Positions 35,587 through 42,184 of a DNA stretch of 55,249 nucleotides are shown piece by piece. The notes beneath the pieces are model-generated. The model made no database searches and had not been told where the DNA came from. It saw only the letters and a program-made list of their open reading frames with translations. The DNA comes from Candidatus Dormiibacterota bacterium (GTDB lineage Bacteria; Chloroflexota; Dormibacteria; Aeolococcales; Aeolococcaceae): the NCBI GenBank assembly GCA_003153505.1, contig PLZA01000057.1, positions 1 through 55,249 on the forward strand. The letters run 5' to 3'. The translations under genes and the position numbers were made by a program. Positions within the stretch are counted from its first letter, which is position 1; the number at the start of each line of letters is the position of its first letter.

Positions 35587-35954
35587 GAAACCGGGACCTT
35601 CGCTTCTACCGCGTCCTTGAATTCGCAGAACGCAGCGTACGCGCGCGGCCCATAGATAGTTGCCGGTCCCCCGCCCATCAAGAAGGTAACGCCGATAGCT
35701 TCGGCCGCCTCTATTCTCGACGCGCCTGCGCGAGCGGCCGATTGCCCGTGCGAAGCGATGCAACCATCGCATTGCTCAATCACTCCGATCGCAAACGCGA
35801 TCAGTTCCTTGGTTTTGACATCCAAAGCTCCTGCTTCGAATGCTGCGCGATGGAGGGCTTGAAATCCCTCGTACGCACCGGGTATCTGTTTGCGAAGCTC
35901 GCCGTGAAGTGGACGCAGATCGTCTAGGACTTCTTTGCCATGTGAGTGTGCCAT
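35583..35954 (-). CDS. AhpD-like carboxymuconolactone-decarboxylase-family protein
   Basis: 123 residues. The active-site motif is complete: IGVIEQCDGCIASHGQSAAR, i.e. E-x-C-x-x-C-x-x-x-H, as in AhpD-type alkylhydroperoxidases, where the Cys pair cycles with lipoamide or a thioredoxin. VKTKELIAFAIG is the usual preceding helix. The first gene after the operator at 35964, followed by cstR and a thioredoxin remnant. Known: AhpD-like proteins are common in reactive-sulfur operons, so it may reduce persulfides or peroxides; this is inferred. Confidence 0.88.
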   Translation of the reverse strand: MAHSHGKEVLDDLRPLHGELRKQIPGAYEGFQALHRAAFEAGALDVKTKELIAFAIGVIEQCDGCIASHGQSAARAGASRIEAAEAIGVTFLMGGGPATIYGPRAYAAFCEFKDAVEAKVPVS

Positions 35955-35963
35955 GGCCTCATG

Positions 35964-35979
35964 ATACCCCGTGGGGTAT
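35964..35979. promoter_or_regulatory. CsoR/CstR-type operator upstream of ahpD-like/cstR
   Basis: ATACCCCGTGGGGTAT, 7-bp arms around GT... in a 16-base near-perfect palindrome, 10 bases before the ATG at 35954 on the minus strand. Same design as the sites at 30838 and 38786. Confidence 0.8.
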
Positions 35980-36005
35980 CCTTTAAGCGTGGGCAGTTCT
36001 TTCCT

Positions 36006-36250
36006 TTAGGCGGGAAAGAACCGCCTACGGGCCCTACGGGCCACCCAGACGAGGCCCAGCAGCACGATCACCTCTATGCGCGGTCCGAATACACCTGCTA
36101 GTGCTTACCTGCTGGTAGCTCCAAAGACGCCGATCGCTATTGCGATCGCGATCCCGAAGTCGTTGCTGGCAGCGCTGAATGCCAGGGATGTTGGTCGCCT
36201 GCGGTCGAGTCTGGGCGAATCACTAGGTGAGATTCCCGAGCGTGCTGTCG
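36006..36250 (-). pseudogene. C-terminal remnant of an ACR3-type arsenite efflux pump
   Basis: The minus strand reads SLAFSAASNDFGIAIAIAIG, then VFGATSR-stop-ALAGVFGP, then RIEVIVLLGLVWVARRARRR-FFPA and a stop at 36006. This follows the last helices of ACR3 transporters, including the conserved TAASN (here SAASN) and the GPLIEVP..LV segment (here GPRIEVI). There is one in-frame stop, and the first three quarters of the gene are missing. Known full-length proteins have about 350-400 residues. This gene would normally sit with arsenic genes such as those at 49-52.5 kb. Confidence 0.75.
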
Positions 36251-36961
36251 AACAGTGACTCGACGAGCGCATCTCGACCAAGACTGGCCGGCTGTACCGA
36301 GCACCCGTCAGGCGGCAACGTTCCTCGCCAAGTCAGTCGCGCCTGAGCGTGATCCAAAGATCGTTCTTGACGAGTGCCGCCAGAAACTGTGGCCAGCCGT
36401 ACCTGGGACCGTGGCAATATGAGCTCACGACCTCGCCCTTAGGCAACGTCGCACGACCGCTCTGGGCTCAGGTATCTGCCCTGCCCGAGCCGCACCGTGC
36501 GATGCCCGGGCTCCATGGCCACCTCGAACGTCTCCTTGGGCGCGATCGACCCCACCACGGGTGCCGTCGTCGCGGTGGTAAATGGCTTGTTCGCCCCGGC
36601 CAGTGTGGCGCCCCCTGCGATTGGATCGTGAGTGACAAGGTCACCCGCTGACGAAGAATGGAGATGGGTTCGCCCATTCGCGGCATCAGTCGTTGCCGAG
36701 CTCGGCAGTCACCGGTTGCGGAGTCGGCGGGCCGCTAGACTTTGGTGCGTGAGGTGGCCCATAGCCCTGCGCCGTGACCGCCCCGCGATTTCGAGGTGGT
36801 GATTTTCAGGCAGCAACGCACGCCGCGGAGCTCGATTTTCGACGTTGCGTGTGCGCGCGGCGGCGTCTCCTGATGATGGAAAGGCCCTGGTGGATCACGC
36901 AGGGAGTTGCTGGCCGAGGATCGATTGGACATCCGCCCCGTGGCCGAGGGGAGCGTCGCTG
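36251..36961. other. Intergenic, no gene recognised
   Basis: Roughly 700 bases between the ACR3 remnant and the first TauE/SafE gene. Frames are open but have no consistent codon pattern or family motif. It may be further decayed coding sequence. No repeat noticed. Confidence 0.4.
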
Positions 36962-37714
36962 ATGCCGGCATGGTGGGAGGTGACCGCGGCTGGTCTCGGG
37001 GTCGGCGTGTTGTTTGGCCTGTTCGGGGTGGGCGGGTCGAGCTTTGCCACGCCGGCACTGGGACTGCTCGGCATCCCCGGCCTGATCGCCGTCGCGGCGC
37101 CACTCCCTGCCACGATTCCTGCCGCACTGGTCGGGGCGGTCGCCTATGTACGACGCCAGCAGGTGGCGTGGCCGGTGGCCCGCTGGTCGATCTACGGTGG
37201 TGTGCCGGCCACCGTCGTGGGCGCGCTTCTGTCGAAGTATGTTGGAGGGAGGGCGCTGCTGATCGCGTCGGGAGTGGTGCTCGTAGCGGTGGGGGTACGC
37301 ATCCTGTTGCCGTTGCCCGTCGGTCGCCTTGCCGGTGTCGCCAGACGCCGGGCCAGCGTCGTCATTCCCGCCGCCGCTGCGATCGGAGTGTTCACCGGCC
37401 TGCTCGCCAACGGGGGTGGCTTCCTGTTGGTGCCGCTGTTCGTGATGGTGCTCGGCCTCACGATGCCTGAGTCGGCGGGAACAAGCCTCGTCGTGATCGC
37501 GGCGCTCTCGGTGCCGACGCTGGCGGCGCACTGGGCCCTCGGCCACATCAACTGGGCTGTCGCCGGAGCGTTTGCTGCAGGGTCCATTCCTGGAGCCGGG
37601 GTCGGGTCGCTCCTGGCCCAACGTCTCCCGGCCGAGGCTATGAAGCGGGGTTTCGGGATCCTGCTCATCGTCTTTGCCGCATATTTCGTCGTTCGCCAGA
37701 TCGTGGACCCGTGA
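36962..37714 (+). CDS. TauE/SafE-family sulfur-compound permease, copy 1
   Basis: 250 residues from the ATG at 36962; a longer frame begins at 36845, but the normal family N-terminus starts here. It has eight hydrophobic segments in two homologous halves. Each half starts with the family loop: GVLFGLFGVGGSSFATPALG in the first and GVFTGLLANGGGFLLVPLFV in the second (pattern G...G..G.GGG.....P). Such proteins carry sulfite, sulfonates or thiosulfate, or export sulfur compounds. It converges with a second family member, and sits in a region with persulfide-type regulation. Confidence 0.88.
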   Translation: MPAWWEVTAAGLGVGVLFGLFGVGGSSFATPALGLLGIPGLIAVAAPLPATIPAALVGAVAYVRRQQVAWPVARWSIYGGVPATVVGALLSKYVGGRALLIASGVVLVAVGVRILLPLPVGRLAGVARRRASVVIPAAAAIGVFTGLLANGGGFLLVPLFVMVLGLTMPESAGTSLVVIAALSVPTLAAHWALGHINWAVAGAFAAGSIPGAGVGSLLAQRLPAEAMKRGFGILLIVFAAYFVVRQIVDP

Positions 37715-37952
37715 AATACGTAAGTTGCCTGAGCCGTCACTGAAACGACTTGCCTCCGCGTCTCAACGCCGCTCAGCTGGCGATGACCGTCGCGCACGGC
37801 GACCGTGGCATCGATGGGTGACTGGAGTGCAGGAAGTGCACCTAGCGGGGCTGCCACGCCGGCCCGGCGAACCCCCGCGACAACGCTCTGCGCAGCCCAT
37901 CGTGCGCATCCGAGGTGACCAGCAGCAACGCCGCTCAGTCCGCATGTCGGCG

Positions 37953-38759
37953 TCAGACCAGGCCGAGAATGCTCTTGGTCGCCGTGTAGACCGAAACGAG
38001 CACGAGCGGGCCGGCGAAGCTTCGCTCCAGCGCGGACGCCGGCACCCTGGCGGCAAGGCCACCGCCCACAACCGATCCGGCCATGGCCGCAGCCGTAAAG
38101 GGAATGACCACGTGCCAGTCGAGGGCGGTGACACCCCCGCGGGCCGCGAGCGCGACCACGCTGTTGAGCGCGATGACCAGGAGGCTCGTGCCCACCGCTT
38201 CGGGCATGCAGAAACCGAGTGCCAGAACCAGACCGGGAACAACGACGAATCCACCGCCGACACCGAAGAAGCCGGTCATGAAGCCCACCACGGTGCCGAC
38301 GATGGCGACCCCGACGAGCCGTTTGGCGGTCAGTCCAGCTACGGCCGCCCAGGGGGCGGATGGCTGCAGCGAACTCGGTTGCGCTGACCGCTGCAGCATG
38401 GCTCCTGCGGCCAGGAGCATGAGGCCGGCGAACGCGAGCAACAGAACATTCGGGTTGACCAACCTGTTGAGGTCCGAACCGAGCAGGGATCCGCCAATAC
38501 CGACGACCCCGAAGACAAGCCCGGGGTCCCATCGCACGCGTCGCGAGCGGGCATAGCCGATCGTCCCGGTGAGGGCTGTCACACCGACGATGACCAAGGA
38601 CGCGCTGGTGGCGTTCCGTGGGTTCTCGCCGATCACGTAGACGAGCGCCGGGACCGTCAGGATCGACCCGCCGCCGCCGAGAGCCCCCAGCGAGACGCCG
38701 ATGAGCAACCCGAGAGGCAGGGCGAGGAGGGAGAAGGTCACCAGCCAGCGGTGGCGCAA
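37953..38759 (-). CDS. TauE/SafE-family sulfur-compound permease, copy 2
   Basis: 268 residues. The two half-signatures are LLIGVSLGALGGGGSILTVP near the start and GFMTGFFGVGGGFVVVPGLV in the middle. It is only distantly similar to copy 1. It diverges from cstR copy 2, and the operator at 38786 lies in the 58-base gap, so it is very probably repressed by that protein. In the known staphylococcal cst system a TauE-type protein is among the CstR targets, which supports a role in moving sulfite or a related sulfur species. Confidence 0.9.
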   Translation of the reverse strand: MRHRWLVTFSLLALPLGLLIGVSLGALGGGGSILTVPALVYVIGENPRNATSASLVIVGVTALTGTIGYARSRRVRWDPGLVFGVVGIGGSLLGSDLNRLVNPNVLLLAFAGLMLLAAGAMLQRSAQPSSLQPSAPWAAVAGLTAKRLVGVAIVGTVVGFMTGFFGVGGGFVVVPGLVLALGFCMPEAVGTSLLVIALNSVVALAARGGVTALDWHVVIPFTAAAMAGSVVGGGLAARVPASALERSFAGPLVLVSVYTATKSILGLV

Positions 38760-38785
38760 GGCTGGGGTGCGGGCATGCGCCTAGC

Positions 38786-38801
38786 ATACCCTGGGGGGTA
38801 T
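38786..38801. promoter_or_regulatory. CsoR/CstR-type operator between tauE and cstR
   Basis: ATACCCTGGGGGGTAT, a 16-base palindrome with one imperfect pair, in the gap between the divergent TauE/SafE and cstR genes. An in-frame ATG at 38800 overlaps it; the next ATG at 38818 is therefore the preferred cstR start. Confidence 0.8.
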
Positions 38802-38817
38802 GAGGTACACTGAAACC

Positions 38818-39120
38818 ATGAACCACACGTCCTCGCCCGAATCACACGGCATCGAGTTCAATGACGCCACACTGGCTGACCTGCAGCGGCGGTTGCGCAG
38901 GGTGGAGGGCCAGGTTCGAGGAGTGCAGCAGATGCTCTCAGCGCGTCGTGATTGCCGCGATGTGGTGACACAGATCGCCGCTGCGAATAAGGCACTCGAA
39001 CAGGCCGGGTTCGTCCTCGTTGCAGCTGGGTTGACCTGGTGCCTGGAAGACCCGCGCCGGTCCGCCGCCGCCGGATACGACATCGGCGACGTCCAGAAGA
39101 TGTTCCTCAAGCTCGCCTGA
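38818..39120 (+). CDS. CstR-type (CsoR-family) persulfide-sensing repressor, copy 2
   Basis: 100 residues from the ATG at 38818. LADLQRRLRRVEGQVRGVQQ is the family's first helix, RRDCRDVVTQI carries the first Cys, and VAAGLTWCLEDP the second. As in copy 1, the His position of CsoR is occupied by Gly, so dithiol persulfide chemistry rather than Cu(I) binding is expected. It is divergent from TauE/SafE copy 2 and upstream of thioredoxin and a tiny Cys protein on the same strand. Having two CstR-like proteins in one island suggests either redundancy or sensing of different species. Confidence 0.88.
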   Translation: MNHTSSPESHGIEFNDATLADLQRRLRRVEGQVRGVQQMLSARRDCRDVVTQIAAANKALEQAGFVLVAAGLTWCLEDPRRSAAAGYDIGDVQKMFLKLA

Positions 39121-39207
39121 TGCTCGCAGCCGGAGGTCACGACCGGAACTGCTACTCGACTTCTTTCTTTGCAATCACGAGTCTTGAGAACTGACGGAGG
39201 AACACAG

Positions 39208-39570
39208 ATGACCACGATCAACCTGAATGCGGAGACCTTCCGATCGACCATCGAGGCAGACGGCATCGTGCTGGTCGATTGGTGGGCATCATGGTGCGGC
39301 CCGTGCCGCGCATTTGCGCCCACGTTCGAGGCTGCCGCGCAGAAGCATGAAGACGTCGTTTTTGCGAAGGTCGATACCGAGGCTAACCAACAACTCGCCG
39401 GTGGCGCCGGGATCATGTCCATCCCCACGCTCATGGCCTTTCGGGACGGAATCCTGCTGTTCTCCCAGCCCGGCGCCCTGCCTGCAACAGCGCTCGAGGA
39501 TCTCCTCGCGCAAATCCGTGCACTTGACATGGACAACGTGCGCACATCAGTCGCAAACGGCGTGGCGTGA
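39208..39570 (+). CDS. Thioredoxin
   Basis: 120 residues with GGAGG 8 bases before the ATG. Active site VLVDWWASWCGPCRAFAPTF (WCGPC, residues ~30-34), then VDTEANQQLAGGAGIMSIPT with the conserved cis-Pro (SIPT). The small domain is complete and ends with a short extra tail. It reduces disulfides and persulfides in the cytosol, and in this setting could recycle CstR, AhpD-like protein or the DsrC-like protein. It starts 87 bases after cstR copy 2 and ends 12 bases before the tiny Cys protein, so they are probably one transcript. Confidence 0.93.
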   Translation: MTTINLNAETFRSTIEADGIVLVDWWASWCGPCRAFAPTFEAAAQKHEDVVFAKVDTEANQQLAGGAGIMSIPTLMAFRDGILLFSQPGALPATALEDLLAQIRALDMDNVRTSVANGVA

Positions 39571-39582
39571 CGGGCGACGCGC

Positions 39583-39768
39583 GTGTGTAGAGCAGTCACC
39601 TGCAAGACTTGTCGGCGACCGACCTGGGCCGGGTGTGGTGCGCACGTCGAACAGGTACTTGGCCATGTTCCTCGTGATCAGCGCTGCCAGTGCGATGTCC
39701 GGTCGACTGCCACACCGACCTCCCGAGGGGCCTCGCCGTCGTTGTTCAGCCGCCTGCGCAGACGGTAG
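39583..39768 (+). CDS. Tiny Cys-rich (zinc-ribbon-like) protein, copy 3
   Basis: 61 residues with GTG start, 12 bases after the thioredoxin stop. MCRAVTCKTCRRPTWAGCGA, then HVEQVLGHVPRDQRCQCD and a Ser/Arg-rich tail. All six Cys and the His match copy 1 at 32547, so the Cys framework is conserved while other residues differ. Position directly behind thioredoxin in a persulfide regulon suggests a thiol or metal role. Function not established. Confidence 0.78.
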   Translation: MCRAVTCKTCRRPTWAGCGAHVEQVLGHVPRDQRCQCDVRSTATPTSRGASPSLFSRLRRR

Positions 39769-39906
39769 CGGCAACCCCGCTGACCAGGGGGACGTTGGAG
39801 CCTCGTAACGACCCGATCCGTGCCACGCCATCCGCGCCATCTCGTCGGCGAGTCGTCGGACGCGTCCTGAAACGGGGGCGCTCGCTGTGACGAACGCCCG
39901 GTGACG

Positions 39907-40290
39907 TCAGTGTGCCGCGGCCTGCAAGGTGGCCGCCCGAGCCGCACTCAACCAGCCGCCGTTGTGACAGAGGTACAGCTTGGGGATGCCGGCGATGCGC
40001 GCTGCCGCATATGACGGGCTGCGGGGAAACAACCGATAGAGCTCCCGGACCGAGACCCCCGAGGCCTTGCCCAGGAGGCGAACCGTCGGGCCCATCCCAT
40101 GTTCGAGGAACTGATTGCGGGTGAAGCGGATCACCTGCCAGTGCCGGTCGCCCAGCTCACGGATGCCCACTCGCGCGGCGAGGGCTGGAACCATCGCTTC
40201 GGTCCACTGCTCGGGGTGGACGAAGAACCCTTCTTCATTGAGCTCTACAGACGCGAGCGCCTCGTCGCGGTGGTTGTCGGCCGTGATCAT
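39907..40290 (-). CDS. DsrC/TusE-like sulfur-relay protein with a single tail Cys
   Basis: 127 residues from the ATG at 40290. VELNEEGFFVHPEQWTEAMV, then LGDRHWQVIRFTRNQFLEHG and LGKASGVSVRELYRLFPRSP follow the DsrC/TusE fold closely. These proteins carry sulfur on a C-terminal Cys. Canonical DsrC has two Cys about 11 residues apart in its mobile arm; here only the last is kept (GIPKLYLCHNGG), while the first is Ala in YAAARIAG. The chain also extends about 18 residues past that Cys, which is unusual. So it may act as a persulfide carrier (TusE/RspA style) or a regulator rather than a trisulfide former. No dsrAB or tus genes are nearby. Confidence 0.85.
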   Translation of the reverse strand: MITADNHRDEALASVELNEEGFFVHPEQWTEAMVPALAARVGIRELGDRHWQVIRFTRNQFLEHGMGPTVRLLGKASGVSVRELYRLFPRSPSYAAARIAGIPKLYLCHNGGWLSAARAATLQAAAH

Positions 40291-40473
40291 CCCTTGTCTC
40301 CAACTTGTTTGGACGCCTCTCAGCTTCCACGCCGATGACTTGAGCCACAAGAGCCGAAGGACCCGAGGGGATATGACCTGCGCTCGGGATTGTTCTGGCT
40401 GCCATGACCGCGAGCAGGGATCTGCGCGTTACGGTAGTCACCAGCACCCTCGAGGGTTGCTACAGTGTCATTG

Positions 40474-40677
40474 TCACGGGCAGCCGCAGTGGTGGTGATG
40501 GTGGTAGTAGTGCGGCCCCCGGTGTCGCGGCGAGTAGAGCGCCTGCTCCAACTCGGTCACGCGCTCTTCGACGGTTCCGGCGCGGGGCCGCGGCGTCCCG
40601 GCAATCATCCGCTCGGCAAGCTCTTGTCTCTCGCTGTCGGTCAGTCCCTTGAGCAGTTCGTCGACTCGCTCACTCAT
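40474..40677 (-). CDS. Small His-rich protein
   Basis: 67 residues, with GGGG about 11 bases before the ATG. MSERVDELLKGLTDSERQEL, then a second helical part VEERVTELEQALY, then a tail PRHRGPHYYHHHHHCGCP. The helical part is acidic and probably coiled-coil or helical-hairpin. The tail with seven His and two Cys should bind Ni, Zn or Cu. No known family recognised; a metal buffer or chaperone is a reasonable guess given the copper ATPase and CDF genes in the island. Confidence 0.6.
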   Translation of the reverse strand: MSERVDELLKGLTDSERQELAERMIAGTPRPRAGTVEERVTELEQALYSPRHRGPHYYHHHHHCGCP

Positions 40678-40808
40678 GGCTCGATCCCCAAATCGTTAAC
40701 GGAATGGATCAAGCGTAGGTGCGTCGTGAGCCGGAAACCAGGGCCGAAGGTCCCGTCAGCCGGGGGGCGCGCGTCCCCGTCGCTCCGAAGGCCGTCGACC
40801 CTGGTCTG

Positions 40809-41882
40809 CTACACGTGTCGGCCGAGTGCGGGTTCGGTCGGAGAAAGCGGCGACGCTGCGGGCGGTGTGCGCGAGGCCGAGGTGTCGGCCAACATCTCGG
40901 ATGCGGAATGGAGAGCTCGGTGCAGGAAGACTGTCACCGCCGGGGCCACGGTGAGGAAGTCACCGATTGCGCTGTGACCAGCGCCCGGGATGACCAGGAG
41001 ATCGGTCCCCGGCGGTGCCGCGGACTGGAGCGCCTCGGCATCCGCAAGCGGCACCACCGGATCCTCGGCGCCGTGGATCAACAACACCGGGACGCGCAGG
41101 CGCGCGATCGTGGCGAGAGGAGCGAACTCCGTGAAACGCTGGCCAACAGCGCGCTGGATCTCATGGAGCACGAACCGCACGGCGATTCCAGGCACTCCGC
41201 GACGGCGCATTGCCCGCCCCATATAGTCGGCAGGATCCGCCATCGACGAGAGGCTGACGACCGCTGCAACTCGCGGGTCTCGCGCGGCCACCATCAAGCA
41301 TGCCCCGGCGCCGACCGAATGGCCCACGAGAGCGACGCGGTCCGCGTCGACGCGTGGGTCGGCGCGTAGCCACGCCAGCGCGTGCTCGGCATCGGTGGCG
41401 AAGTCAGGCATGGAGCTGAAGCTATCGTCGTCGCTGCGTCCATGGCAGCGGGCGTCGAGAAGGAGGACGTGCAGGCCGGCCGCGAGCAGCGGCCTGGCAA
41501 CGGGCAGCATGAGGCTGGCGCTGCCGGTCCATCCGTGGAGCACGACTGCCGCCGGCTGGGGGCCGCTCGCTGGTATGGGGACGAACCAGGCGCGCAGCCG
41601 CCGTCCGCGTGGTCCGTCGATCGTCACGTCCTCGGCCAGGAGACCCACCTGCGCCGGTGTGTCGCCGGAGGGCACGTGGGGAACGCGGAAGAAGCGCGCT
41701 AGCACCCGAGGACTTGCAGCACGAATCGCCACCCCTAGAAGCAGCAAGGTGGCGGCCCAGGCGGCGACCAGGCGCGAGCGCCGGAATCCATGCAAACGGG
41801 GGTCTGAGGACCCTGAGTCGGCCCTCAGCGGACGGGCAGTCTGGGTCACGATACGGAAACCATCGCGCCGATCAGTCTGCAC
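40809..41882 (-). CDS. Membrane-anchored alpha/beta-hydrolase
   Basis: 357 residues. One N-terminal membrane segment (about 37-56, LVAAWAATLLLLGVAIRAAS), then an alpha/beta-hydrolase fold: oxyanion region VVLHGWTGSASLM, nucleophile elbow ALVGHSVGAGACL (G-H-S-V-G), acid in LIHGAEDPVVPLAD and catalytic His in PGAGHSAIGD. This is a complete Ser-Asp-His triad. The type resembles the peptidase S9-like/BAAT-like 'hydrolase with tethered domain' group that cleaves esters or amides. The first ~35 residues are basic and may be cytoplasmic, so the enzyme domain probably faces outward. It has no clear operon partner. Confidence 0.85.
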   Translation of the reverse strand: MQTDRRDGFRIVTQTARPLRADSGSSDPRLHGFRRSRLVAAWAATLLLLGVAIRAASPRVLARFFRVPHVPSGDTPAQVGLLAEDVTIDGPRGRRLRAWFVPIPASGPQPAAVVLHGWTGSASLMLPVARPLLAAGLHVLLLDARCHGRSDDDSFSSMPDFATDAEHALAWLRADPRVDADRVALVGHSVGAGACLMVAARDPRVAAVVSLSSMADPADYMGRAMRRRGVPGIAVRFVLHEIQRAVGQRFTEFAPLATIARLRVPVLLIHGAEDPVVPLADAEALQSAAPPGTDLLVIPGAGHSAIGDFLTVAPAVTVFLHRALHSASEMLADTSASRTPPAASPLSPTEPALGRHV

Positions 41883-42184
41883 GTCCGCTGTTCGGATGTG
41901 ATCGATCGCGGGTATGACATCGGTCTCCTTATGGCCGCGGCGGCCGGGCGCATCGCAGCGCCGCGCGTTGGGTGCAACCAGGCGTGCGCCGGCTGCTCGA
42001 GGCCAACGTGCCCGGTGGCGCGCTGATCACTGAGTTGACCGAAAAGTCCCGGATCCGATGTCCAGGGCACAAAGGGCCTCGGGTTGGGGTCGGAGGGCCT
42101 GCGGACCCAGTACCAGCGCCCCTGGCCCCTGACCGCAGGTGGGCGGATGATGACGTGGTGAGTGGAGCAAACGTGGTGAGCCGC
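41883..42184. other. Intergenic region between divergent hydrolase and copA
   Basis: An open frame runs through it into the ATPase gene but carries none of the family's N-terminal features, so it is treated as leader. No CsoR-type palindrome like those of the sulfur genes was found here. Confidence 0.4.

Noticed and set aside
37192..38826. Long antisense frame of 544 codons opposite the TauE/SafE genes
   Set aside because: High-GC DNA gives long shadow frames. Both TauE/SafE genes have full family signatures and good starts, while the shadow is Arg/Pro/Gly-rich with no motif.
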